Virus record (IMG/VR): IMGVR_UViG_3300031963_000801
Span: 1 to 26,786 of that record
From: a virus
DNA length: 26,786 bases
Direction: 5' to 3' (one strand)
The notes below the pieces were generated by a model. That model searched no databases. It worked only from the letters and a program-made list of their open reading frames with translations, and was not told the origin of the DNA. The position numbers and the translations under genes are program-made. Positions within the stretch are counted from its first letter, which is position 1; the number at the start of each line of letters is the position of its first letter. Below, piece by piece: positions 14,942 through 21,614 of this stretch.

Positions 14942-15253
14942 ATGGCTATTCGTCGTGATTCCCGAGGTCGCTTTGCTGGCGGCGGCGGTGGTGGTGGTGG
15001 TGGTGGTAAGCCGAAGCTCGTAGGCTCAGGCCGTGTCAAGCAGCCTAACCGCCTAACCTTCCGTGGAACCGATGCGGAGGGCATGGCGGTCTTTGGAAAT
15101 GCAAAGAAGCCAAAGGGCAAGAAAATCCCTGCCAATACACCACAGACAGCAGCTAAATCCAGGGTGGCCAAGCAAGTAGCGGAAGCGAACGCATTGATCA
15201 AGCGGCAGAATCAACAACTTAAAGGCGGGATGAAGGGAGTGAAGTGGCGTTGA
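14942..15253 (+). CDS. basic glycine-run protein with RDxxGRF N-terminus
   Basis: This 103-aa basic protein begins MAIRRDSRGRFAGG and continues into a run of ten glycines. It then has a Lys-rich stretch (NAKKPKGKKIP) and a C-terminal helix (KQVAEANALIKRQNQQL). It shares the RDxxGRFA start with the proteins at 11307 and 12126. The glycine run is encoded by mixed GGC/GGT codons and may vary in length. Function unknown. The motif copies before (14911) and after (15261) make this a one-gene unit. Confidence 0.65.
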   Translation: MAIRRDSRGRFAGGGGGGGGGGKPKLVGSGRVKQPNRLTFRGTDAEGMAVFGNAKKPKGKKIPANTPQTAAKSRVAKQVAEANALIKRQNQQLKGGMKGVKWR

Positions 15254-15260
15254 CCCGCAG

Positions 15261-15270
15261 GGAAAACTGA
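15261..15270 (+). promoter_or_regulatory. GGAAAACTGA late motif, copy 4
   Basis: Exact copy, seven bases after the preceding stop and exactly 21 nt before the ATG at 15292. Again no strong Shine-Dalgarno is present near the start. Confidence 0.7.
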
Positions 15271-15291
15271 GCAGACAGCCGCGATGGCCCG

Positions 15292-16038
15292 ATGAAATCC
15301 CTGCCCTTCCACGTCAAACCAAGACAGGAAACCAGAGACGTCGGCAACCCTGATACCGGCATCCTCCGGTTCCCGGTGTTCCTGTCGCTCACCCTGGCCG
15401 AACGGATCCAGGTTCGTGAGGTTGACCGGTCGGATGATGTGTTCAAGGCGACGGCGGATCTGGTGATCAGCATCGTGGATCGGCAGTCGCCGGACCCGCT
15501 GCCTGAGGGATATGACCGGCAGCAGGAAATCGCTCGGGTGTATGCCATCGTCAATCGACTGATTGAATCCCCTCAGGATGATGCCGTAGGTCTACCGCCT
15601 GAGGAGGTGGTGATCATGGTGCTGTTTGCGGATGACATCAGCGAGGTCCGGCGCCAGAGCGAGCAGAACGAGGAGGCCAAGATCGTCCGCGCCTGTACGG
15701 CGATCATCGGTAGCCGTCTCGAGGGATACGACGACTGGAGCGACGACGACACCAGCAAGCTCCCTGAGGATCTGATCAGCGCGGTGTTTGATTTCTATCG
15801 GGCCGAGCTGGCGCACATGAGCGACGCCCCCGACCTGGATCAACTGCGGAAGAACCTGGAGGATGCATTGGGGGAGTTGCAGATGGCCGATGGCAGCCGG
15901 CCCCCGAACCCGACTGGGGAGCCATCTTCTGGCGACTCCGCGACGCTTTCCCCGGAGCCCGAGAGTTTCATCCCGAGCGATTCGCCCATCTCCCCGTCGC
16001 CTACATTTTCCAAGCCGTCGAGGCGGCCGAGGCGTTAG
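15292..16038 (+). CDS. putative tail assembly chaperone, zero-frame product (G-like)
   Basis: This 248-aa protein has a convincing first ~195 residues: VKPRQETRDVGNPDTGILRF (beta start), VFLSLTLAERIQVREVD, then acidic helices (VFKATADLVISIVDRQ, PPEEVVIMVLFADDISEVRR). The remaining ~55 residues (PPNPTGEPSSGDSATLSPEPE ... SKPSRRPRR) are low-complexity and look like the wrong frame of the overlapping downstream coding segment. Tail assembly chaperones of long-tailed phages are made as a short form and a -1 frameshifted long form that coat the tape measure before tube assembly. The gene precedes the tube gene rather than following it, which is a less common order. The start ATG is 21 nt after motif copy 4. 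Confidence 0.72.
   Translation: MKSLPFHVKPRQETRDVGNPDTGILRFPVFLSLTLAERIQVREVDRSDDVFKATADLVISIVDRQSPDPLPEGYDRQQEIARVYAIVNRLIESPQDDAVGLPPEEVVIMVLFADDISEVRRQSEQNEEAKIVRACTAIIGSRLEGYDDWSDDDTSKLPEDLISAVFDFYRAELAHMSDAPDLDQLRKNLEDALGELQMADGSRPPNPTGEPSSGDSATLSPEPESFIPSDSPISPSPTFSKPSRRPRR
15868..15906 (+). other. candidate -1 ribosomal frameshift window
   Basis: Two homopolymer runs fall where the zero frame (from 15292) and the -1 frame overlap: TTG-GGG-GAG at 15868-15876, where a tRNA on GGG can slip back onto GGG, and CGG-CCC-CCG at 15898-15906. A further GCC-CCC-GAC occurs at 15826. None is a canonical lambda-type heptamer, so the exact site is uncertain, but the frame relation (-1) is what the chaperone mechanism needs. 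Confidence 0.45.
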
Positions 16039-16547
16039 AGCGTCGCCGGCTGCATCGCGAAGAGCTGCCGATCGCCGGTCTGCTGACCTGGCACGCGAAC
16101 AAGGAACGCGACGCCAAGCGCCGGCCCGAGCCGTTCGTTCCCCGCGACTTCTGCTGGTGGGGTGAGGTGGAAGAGGCACCGAAGGGCACCGCCGAAGCCG
16201 GCGCGGCGATGATCGAGCTGATCCGGCGCGAGCAGTTCGGCGGGCAGTTCCATGGGCCATGGACTGAGGAGCTGGAAACGGCTGGGGCGAAGGCGAAGGC
16301 GCCAGATCTGCTGGCCTGGGCTGCAGCGGATGCGATCCTGCTGGCGCCGCATCGTGTTGATGCGCAGCGATGGGGCGGCTACCTGATCGCCATGGCCGAG
16401 GCATCAGGCCAGACGCGGGAGTTCTTCAACGAGGCGGGAGACTCTGCGCTGCTCGTGGTGCCCGAGACCGTTGGAGAAGAGGGCGAAGTTGAGGCGGATC
16501 CCCAGGCCGTTCTCCCCATTGCTGGATCACCCGACGTAGACGATTGA
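15870..16547 (+). CDS. tail assembly chaperone, -1 frame extension (T-like segment)
   Basis: The -1 frame is open from 15792 to 16547 and codes for well-formed protein well before its first ATG/GTG/TTG (GTG at 16167). It contains PDWGAIFWRLRDAFPGA, FAHLPVAYIFQAVEAAEAL, LLTWHANKERDAK and FVPRDFCWWGEVEEA, rich in aromatics unlike the zero-frame alternative. The start coordinate is the first plausible slip point and is approximate. A fused product would be about 418 aa. Starting at GTG 16167 instead would discard about 100 residues of sensible sequence. A sequencing indel in a single-frame gene is the alternative explanation. The last 122 bases overlap the minus-strand AP2 gene. Confidence 0.65.
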   Translation, partial: GGVADGRWQPAPEPDWGAIFWRLRDAFPGAREFHPERFAHLPVAYIFQAVEAAEALERRRLHREELPIAGLLTWHANKERDAKRRPEPFVPRDFCWWGEVEEAPKGTAEAGAAMIELIRREQFGGQFHGPWTEELETAGAKAKAPDLLAWAAADAILLAPHRVDAQRWGGYLIAMAEASGQTREFFNEAGDSALLVVPETVGEEGEVEADPQAVLPIAGSPDVDD

Positions 16548-16746
16548 CCTGGCCCTCGGCTTCGGTGACGGATGGGAAATACCCGATGGAGATCTGCCGG
16601 CCGCGATACCAGATCCGGCCCTGCCATGGCCGCTGTCGGTTCCTGGGGCGGTAGGCAACACCTGGGGGCAGGGTGCCGGGCGGAATCATCATCAGCAGGT
16701 TACGCGGCAGGGACTGCTGAGGGAGACAGAACAGTTTCCCTCGCAT
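16426..16746 (-). CDS. AP2/ERF-type DNA-binding protein on the minus strand
   Basis: This ORF of up to 106 aa has a core at residues ~30-70 (GVAYRPRNRQRPWQGRIWYRG then RQISIGYFPSVTEAEGQ) that follows the AP2 domain pattern: three strands with W/R contacts, then GYF and an alanine/glutamate-rich helix. AP2 domains in phages occur in homing endonucleases and integrases, but no HNH is attached here. Its ATG shares the CATG palindrome with the start of the tail tube gene, and its C-terminal tail runs antisense to the chaperone end. A second start, Met-Met at codon 19, may be the real one. No clear ribosome site is visible for either. It is probably a moron-type insertion or a remnant of a homing element. 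Confidence 0.6.
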   Translation of the reverse strand: MRGKLFCLPQQSLPRNLLMMIPPGTLPPGVAYRPRNRQRPWQGRIWYRGRQISIGYFPSVTEAEGQVNRLRRVIQQWGERPGDPPQLRPLLQRSRAPRAAQSLPPR

Positions 16747-17599
16747 GGCACGCGCATTCGGCTACAGGGTCTATGCCCAACTGATCAAACCTTCCGCTGT
16801 TGATGCCGCGATCGCGGCGATCGCGACGGCGGAAGCCTCGCGGAACGTGATCGGCGCCAGCGGGTTCATGGACATCACCACGCTTGTGAGCGCATCGGCG
16901 ACGGTGGATCAGTACGGGCTGGGCGTGGGTGAGACCTACGGGATCACGTTGAACCAAGGCACCCGGACCGTGACGAACGCGGCGCTGGCGTCGAACGTCG
17001 CGACCCTGACGATCGGCACGCATCCGATGACCGTGGGTAGCCGGGTGGTAGTGGCAGCCCTGCCGTCGCCGTTCGCCAGCCTCAACGGGACCTACACCAT
17101 CACCGCGATCACCGGCACCACCGTCAGTTACGCCCTGGCGGGTGCGAACATCACGAGCGCATCGGTGGCGGCCGGCACTGCGACCGGCGGGGCGGATCTG
17201 AAAATGGACGGTACGGATGCGCCGTTCCGGATCCTGGGGCTGCAGACCGCCAGCTTCTCGAGCGACACCAACAGCGAGGAGGACGAGACCTTCGACGACG
17301 AGTCGGGCGGTTTCGTGCGGTCGGAGGCCACCAGCAAGAACGCCTCTATGGCCTTCGCCGGCAAGGCGAACTTATACGACTCGGCGTACAAGCTGATGCG
17401 GCTGGCGGAGAAGCGGAACGTGGCGGACGGCCTGATGTGCAAACTGGTGCGGGTGGGCCCTCGCGGTATCGATGAGTACACGTTTGGCGTGGGGATGTTC
17501 TCGGGCCTGGAATCGCCCGCAGAGGCCGGCACCACGGTGAAGTGGAACAGCAGCTTCGAGTTCGACTCGGCGCCGGGCCTGGTGTTCGCGAACGCTTGA
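16745..17599 (+). CDS. putative major tail tube protein with inserted Ig-like domain
   Basis: This 284-aa protein starts MARAFGYRVYAQLIKPSAVD. Residues ~77-150 form an inserted beta domain (LTIGTHPMTVGSRVVVAAL, NGTYTITAITGTTVSYALAG) of the Ig/IPT-like type that often decorates phage tails. The flanking parts give the tube fold: GLQTASFSSDTNSEEDETF, KNASMAFAGKANLYDSAYK and a final GTTVKWNSSFEFDS strand. Tail tube proteins polymerise around the tape measure. Identification rests on beta-rich pattern and position before the tape measure. It is followed by a hairpin and a strong terminator, consistent with high-level expression. It is preceded by GAGGGAGAC about 20 nt upstream rather than the GGAAAACTGA motif. 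Confidence 0.72.
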   Translation: MARAFGYRVYAQLIKPSAVDAAIAAIATAEASRNVIGASGFMDITTLVSASATVDQYGLGVGETYGITLNQGTRTVTNAALASNVATLTIGTHPMTVGSRVVVAALPSPFASLNGTYTITAITGTTVSYALAGANITSASVAAGTATGGADLKMDGTDAPFRILGLQTASFSSDTNSEEDETFDDESGGFVRSEATSKNASMAFAGKANLYDSAYKLMRLAEKRNVADGLMCKLVRVGPRGIDEYTFGVGMFSGLESPAEAGTTVKWNSSFEFDSAPGLVFANA

Positions 17600-17613
17600 G
17601 GGTGACGGTTGAC

Positions 17614-17636
17614 GCCTAGCCCCGTTGGGGTTAGGC
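17614..17636 (+). terminator. stem-loop after the tail tube gene (no U-tract)
   Basis: GCCTAGCCCC-GTT-GGGGTTAGGC forms a 10-bp stem with one G-U pair and a 3-nt loop, 14 bases after the tail tube stop. No T-run follows, so it may act as an mRNA 3'-end stabiliser or pause site rather than as a complete terminator. Confidence 0.45.
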
Positions 17637-17698
17637 TCATGCGTGCAGCCCGTCAGGGGTTGCACAGGATCGGACAGGGGGTCAACCCTGCCCGGAAC

Positions 17699-17707
17699 TG
17701 GCATAAT
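17699..17707 (+). promoter_or_regulatory. possible extended -10 promoter element
   Basis: TGG-CATAAT matches an extended -10 box at five of six core positions. No good -35 is found at normal distance. If active, a transcript would begin near 17714 and could end at the terminator around 17798. Confidence 0.3.
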
Positions 17708-17713
17708 CACTGG

Positions 17714-17798
17714 GTGTCTCCGGTGAAAGTGACCCCGGCCGTGAGAAGTTGGGGGTCACGTGGATTAAGCGAGAGGGGGCCCCTAGGGGCCCTTTCTT
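17714..17798 (+). ncRNA. candidate ~85-nt small RNA or tail-tube 3'UTR RNA
   Basis: Between a possible extended -10 and a strong intrinsic terminator lies about 85 nt with no ORF on the plus strand. It contains a perfect 8-bp stem, GTGACCCC (17729-17736) with GGGGTCAC (17752-17759), followed by the GC-rich terminator hairpin. This two-hairpin layout is typical of small bacterial RNAs. It could equally be the processed 3' end of the tail tube mRNA. Its 3' end stops about 20 nt short of the convergent 85-aa gene, so it is not antisense to that coding sequence. Confidence 0.35.
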
Positions 17799-17800
17799 AT
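17772..17800 (+). terminator. intrinsic terminator after the tail tube gene
   Basis: A 16-bp perfect palindrome (GGGCCCCTAGGGGCCC, 17777-17792) is extended by further A-U and G-U pairs and followed by TTTCTTAT. This is a textbook Rho-independent terminator on the plus strand. On the minus strand the palindrome is followed by CCTCTC, so it is probably weaker in that direction. Confidence 0.78.
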
Positions 17801-17817
17801 TGCGCGACCTCCAGCCC

Positions 17818-18075
17818 TCACATCAGCGGATCATCCCAAGGCGGCACCGGATCAGACTCTGCCATCTGCTCACGGGCTGCCGCGGCAGCAATCAGCGACG
17901 GTGCGCCGAGGTTCTGCCGCATGGCCAGCAGGGTCATGGCCTTCTGGGAATACCACGCCCGGAGCAGTTGCTTCGCCATGGTCCGCAACGCCACCACATC
18001 GTTCGTGCCGTCGATCGTTCGGACCATGCGTTCCTGCTCGAACTGCTGCCCGATCGTCATCCCCATCGGTTCCAT
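17818..18075 (-). CDS. 85-aa helical protein on the minus strand (unknown)
   Basis: The sequence starts MEPMGMTIGQQFEQERMV and looks like a real small protein: amphipathic helices (ALRTMAKQLLRAWYSQKA, MTLLAMRQNLGAPSL), an alanine run, and an acidic end (PVPPWDDPLM). Alternative starts at codons 4 and 6 are possible; the motif-like IGQQF would remain in all. The QQF...R opening followed by helices recalls, weakly, the small NblA-type proteins of cyanobacteria and their phages, but I would not assign it. It runs opposite to the tail genes, convergent with the tail tube terminator and divergent from the gene at 18142, so it is likely a separately controlled moron. Confidence 0.55.
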   Translation of the reverse strand: MEPMGMTIGQQFEQERMVRTIDGTNDVVALRTMAKQLLRAWYSQKAMTLLAMRQNLGAPSLIAAAAAREQMAESDPVPPWDDPLM

Positions 18076-18110
18076 GCGAGGCCGGCGGTATTTCGGTCAG
18101 TGTTCCCGTA

Positions 18111-18120
18111 GGAAAACTGA
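18111..18120 (+). promoter_or_regulatory. GGAAAACTGA late motif, copy 5
   Basis: Exact copy located in the divergent gap between the minus-strand gene (starting 18075) and the ATG at 18142, exactly 21 nt before that ATG. Because no plus-strand gene ends here, this copy shows the motif belongs to the downstream gene's leader rather than to 3' ends. Confidence 0.75.
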
Positions 18121-18141
18121 TGATGATGTACCGGGGAAAGA

Positions 18142-18576
18142 ATGACCCTCCCCACCGACGCGCTCGGCGTCTATGACCTCCTGGCCGCGGATGTCACCCT
18201 CGCGGCACTGCTGGGGACGTACCTCACGGCGCAAGGCACCACCATGCCGGCGATCGCTACCCTCTGGCCCGGTGAATCCCTCCCAGGCGGCACCGTCGCC
18301 CGTGGCGTCGAGGTGGTCATCGCCCGCGGCACCACCGGCACCAACGAGCCGGACCTCACCGATGGCGGCACCATCGGTCGCACCATCAGGCTCTATGCCA
18401 CGCAATGGGAACCGGTGAGCGGTGCGCAGAACCTTGAGGCCGCCGTTGCCCGTATCGGTCGGATCCTGCCCGGTGCGACATGGCAACCTGTAAGCCTTCC
18501 TGATGGGTTGACCGGACTCGGGCAATACGCGATCCGGTGGGAGCAGTCTGAAGCCGTTGTCTGGCAGGAAAACTGA
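18142..18576 (+). CDS. putative minor tail / tail-completion protein
   Basis: This 144-aa protein begins MTLPTDALGVYDLLAADVTLAALLG. It has helix-beta organisation with GVEVVIARGTTGTNEP, TIRLYATQWEP, LEAAVARIGRILPGA and a closing YAIRWEQSEAVVWQEN. The architecture is compatible with tail terminator or completion proteins (lambda gpU/HK97 gp10-like), though these usually lie before the tube gene. GGGGAAAG precedes the ATG. Its stop codon is the TGA contained in motif copy 6. Confidence 0.6.
   Translation: MTLPTDALGVYDLLAADVTLAALLGTYLTAQGTTMPAIATLWPGESLPGGTVARGVEVVIARGTTGTNEPDLTDGGTIGRTIRLYATQWEPVSGAQNLEAAVARIGRILPGATWQPVSLPDGLTGLGQYAIRWEQSEAVVWQEN
18567..18576 (+). promoter_or_regulatory. GGAAAACTGA late motif, copy 6
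   Basis: Exact copy whose last three bases are the stop codon of the preceding gene. It ends 20 nt before the GTG start of the tape measure gene; AGGAAGG lies between and can serve as ribosome site. Confidence 0.65.
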
Positions 18577-18596
18577 ACCAGTAGGAAGGCCCGGGC

Positions 18597-21596
18597 GTGT
18601 CTGATTTCCAGATCTCAGTAGACCTGGATTCCCGTGGCATCCTCTCCGCGTTCCGGGAGATCGAGGCCCAAGCTCAGGCCACCGGCCGGAAAGTTGGCCT
18701 CGGCATTGAAGATCCCCTTAACAGGTTCGGCAAGCGGTCCATCGCCGCGTTGTCGCAGGAGCTGGCGCGGCTGCAGAGCCGCCAGGTGCGCCTCAACGTG
18801 GACAGTTCCGCGTTCGCCAAGACCGGCGCGAAGATCCGCGAGATCGAGGGCCTGATTCAGCAGGTCAACCGCCGCCAGCTTGCCATCAACACCGACCCGC
18901 GCTCGCTGGTGGTGATGCGGCAGAGGGTGGCGGACCTCACCGGTGAGCTGGAAAAGCTGCGAATCGGTTCGCCGGCCTTTAAGCGGCTGCAGTCGGACAT
19001 TGCCGGTGCGACAAAGGAACTGGAGCGAGCGGAGCGGGCAGCGGGGACAGCCAAGAACGCATTCGGTGGTCTGGTGGGTGTGCTTGCTGGCTTCGGTGCC
19101 GGCGCTGCACTGGTGGGGTTCTTGAAGTCATCGGTCGGGGAAGCGATCGCGCTTGAGACCACAACCCGCAGGCTTACCAACACCCTCGGCGAGCAAGGTG
19201 CCGCCGGTGCCCTGGCGTTCACCCGGGGCCTTTCGGATCAGCTCGGCCTTTCGTTCAAAGTCCTCTCCGGCAGCTTCGCATCCTTCACTGCTGCAGCGAC
19301 CGCGGCGAACGTGCCGATCACGGTGCAGCGGGATCTGTTCGCTGCGGTGGCCAAAGCGGGGCAATCGCTCGGGCTGAGCAATGACGAGGTGAACGGATCG
19401 CTGCTGGCGCTGCAGCAGGTTGCATCGAAGGGCACGGTGCAGATGGAGGAACTGCGGGGGCAGCTCGGGGAACGGCTGCCGATCGCGTTCGCTGCTACCG
19501 CGCAGGGCCTGGGCATCACGTCGAAAGAGCTGATCAAGCTGGTGGAATCCGGCCGGCTGACGGCGGATCAGTTTTTCCCGGCCCTCACCAAGGGCCTGAA
19601 CGATCTGACCAAGAGCGCGGGCGGTGCGGAAACGACGGCGCAGAAGCTGGCGAAGCTGGAAAACGCGTGGGTGAACTTGCAGACGCAGTTCGGGCAATCT
19701 GCACTGCCTGCCGTGACAGGCTTTGTAACCAAGCTGACGGAATCACTCAGGGAGCTTGAGGTGCAGCAAAAGAAGCTGGATCTCAACAAAACGTTTGGCC
19801 TTGTCGGTGTAGAGGCTGAGCAGCTTGTCGGCACTCTGGAGCAGATCCAGACGCAATACAATCTGTCATGGCAAGAGGCCAAGAACCTGCTGAACGAGCA
19901 GATCAAAAGCGCAGGAGCAGCAAAGAGTACGTTTGGCATCCTGAATCTGAGCGGGCAGCAGTTTGGGAAGATTCAGCTCGGACTGATTGATGGTGCTATC
20001 CGGTTCCGCTTGGCCAATCGGGATGCGGTCGCGGAAACGAAAGCGCAGGAAGCGGCGGCGGCTGCACTCCTGGCGCAGCAGCAGAAGCTGAACGAGGAAA
20101 AGCAGAAAGAGCTGAGCGCGCAGGCCGCCATCGCCGACGCCGTGACCACCCTGGCCGACGCACAAGGCCGCGCCGCGCAGGGTGCCGCCAGTCTCGCCGT
20201 CTCGCAGCGTGATGCGGTGCTGTCCTACAGCTCTGCGGTGCAGAGCGTCGAACAGAGCCGGTTCGACATCGCCAAGTCGTTCAACCAGTTTGAGCTGAGC
20301 AAGCTGCAGGAACGCGGCGCGAGTGAGGCGCAGCTGCGGGCAAAGCGGAAGGAAGGCGAAGCGATCGAACTGGCGGCCCTGCAGTCGCGGATCCGACAGC
20401 AGGAGTTTTCACAGAAGGTCGAACTCGACACCCTGGCGATCAAACAGCAGGCGGCCCGGCTGGAGGCTGATCAGGCCCTGCGGGGTGCGGTGATCAATGA
20501 GCGGAAAGCTGCCCTCGCCCTCAGCCAGGCGGAACTGATCACCGATCAGCAGAAGCGGGCCGTGGCGGTCGAAACCGCACGCCTCACACTGGAGGCCGCA
20601 TCACTGGACCGGCAGGGTGCGGAAGCGAAGTTTGCGGCACTGGCCAAGCTGCAGCCCTTGGAGGCCGCGACGGTGTTCGCCACGCAGCAGGCGGCGCGGA
20701 ACCAGGAGGCTGCCGCTGCTGCAGCCCTCGGCTATGGCGTCGCCGTAGATGGCACGCTGACCAAGATCCGCGGCGTCGCCGGGTCGTTCCAGGGCCTCGC
20801 CACTGCGACCGGCCTCGCAGCAGATGAGCAGGGCCGGCTGGCGGCGCTTGCGGCACGGACGGGGCTGGAAGCCAAGATCGCGGCCGATGGAACGGTGCAG
20901 ATCGGGCAGGCGATCAAGGGCGCCCAAGGCGGCGCCAACACCCTCGCCGGCAGCTTCACCAAGGTGGGCGATAAAGCCCCGGTCGCCGCGCAGGGTGCAA
21001 GGGACTTCGCCGGGTTCCTGTCGAAAGGTCAGCAGTTCGCCAAGGGCATCAGCGATCAGCGGATGGATACCGTGGTGGGTCGTGCAGCCGGGCAGGCGCA
21101 GGGCCTCGCCGGACAGATGGGCGCTGCAGCTCGTGCAGCGGATCAGTTCTACCGCACCCTCGCCGCTGCATCAGGACTTCCCGGCGCACGGTGGGCAGGC
21201 GGCCCGGTGGAAGCCGGCGGCAGGTATCGCATCAACGACGGCCCCGGTGGCCGCAGCCTCGGGCAGGAGGCGTTCCTGTCCAGCAGCGGCCAGCTCAGCC
21301 TGATCAAACGGCCGGCAAACAGCCTATGGAACGCCCCCAGTCGTGGCCTGGTGATTCCTGCTGCCATCACGGAAGAGCTGAAAGCTGCAGGTGCTGTGGG
21401 TGCCGGCCGTGCAGTGTCACGGGTGATGCCTCGCGCAGCCGGCGGCGATCCTGCGACGGCAGCCCTGGCGGTGGAGGTGTCGCGGCTGGGGTCTGAGGTG
21501 CGGGAACTGAACCGCAAACGCTGGGACGTTCACGTGAGGTTGCAACAGGACGGCAGCGGGCTCCGGATGCAGAAGCTCCTCAACGGCATCCGCTGA
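18597..21596 (+). CDS. tail tape measure protein
   Basis: This 999-aa protein has an N-terminal helical part (FREIEAQAQATGRKVGLGI ...) and a hydrophobic segment at residues ~154-175 (FGGLVGVLAGFGAGAALVGFL). A conserved tape-measure domain at ~180-335 includes GTVQMEELRGQLGERLPIAF and LVESGRLTADQFFPALTKGL, matching the TIGR02675-type tape measure N-terminal domain. A long Ala/Gln/Glu-rich coiled-coil region lies at ~480-720. By the usual ~0.15 nm per residue the tail would be near 150 nm, the siphovirus range. The segment near residues 380-470 is coded by slightly AT-richer DNA and may be a swapped module. The start is GTG with AGGAAGG upstream. Confidence 0.93.
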   Translation: MSDFQISVDLDSRGILSAFREIEAQAQATGRKVGLGIEDPLNRFGKRSIAALSQELARLQSRQVRLNVDSSAFAKTGAKIREIEGLIQQVNRRQLAINTDPRSLVVMRQRVADLTGELEKLRIGSPAFKRLQSDIAGATKELERAERAAGTAKNAFGGLVGVLAGFGAGAALVGFLKSSVGEAIALETTTRRLTNTLGEQGAAGALAFTRGLSDQLGLSFKVLSGSFASFTAAATAANVPITVQRDLFAAVAKAGQSLGLSNDEVNGSLLALQQVASKGTVQMEELRGQLGERLPIAFAATAQGLGITSKELIKLVESGRLTADQFFPALTKGLNDLTKSAGGAETTAQKLAKLENAWVNLQTQFGQSALPAVTGFVTKLTESLRELEVQQKKLDLNKTFGLVGVEAEQLVGTLEQIQTQYNLSWQEAKNLLNEQIKSAGAAKSTFGILNLSGQQFGKIQLGLIDGAIRFRLANRDAVAETKAQEAAAAALLAQQQKLNEEKQKELSAQAAIADAVTTLADAQGRAAQGAASLAVSQRDAVLSYSSAVQSVEQSRFDIAKSFNQFELSKLQERGASEAQLRAKRKEGEAIELAALQSRIRQQEFSQKVELDTLAIKQQAARLEADQALRGAVINERKAALALSQAELITDQQKRAVAVETARLTLEAASLDRQGAEAKFAALAKLQPLEAATVFATQQAARNQEAAAAAALGYGVAVDGTLTKIRGVAGSFQGLATATGLAADEQGRLAALAARTGLEAKIAADGTVQIGQAIKGAQGGANTLAGSFTKVGDKAPVAAQGARDFAGFLSKGQQFAKGISDQRMDTVVGRAAGQAQGLAGQMGAAARAADQFYRTLAAASGLPGARWAGGPVEAGGRYRINDGPGGRSLGQEAFLSSSGQLSLIKRPANSLWNAPSRGLVIPAAITEELKAAGAVGAGRAVSRVMPRAAGGDPATAALAVEVSRLGSEVRELNRKRWDVHVRLQQDGSGLRMQKLLNGIR

Positions 21597-21601
21597 GCGC
21601 C

Positions 21602-21611
21602 GGAAAACTGA
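21602..21611 (+). promoter_or_regulatory. GGAAAACTGA late motif, copy 7
   Basis: Exact copy five bases after the tape measure stop, only 3 nt before the ATG at 21615. No alternative start exists about 21 nt downstream, so spacing differs from the majority and resembles copy 2. Confidence 0.65.
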
Positions 21612-21614
21612 GTC

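Noticed and set aside
17609-18145. 178-aa plus-strand ORF across the terminator and antisense gene
   Set aside because: It runs through two hairpins and a strong terminator and is Cys/Ser/Arg-rich without pattern; the minus-strand 85-aa ORF is the better reading.
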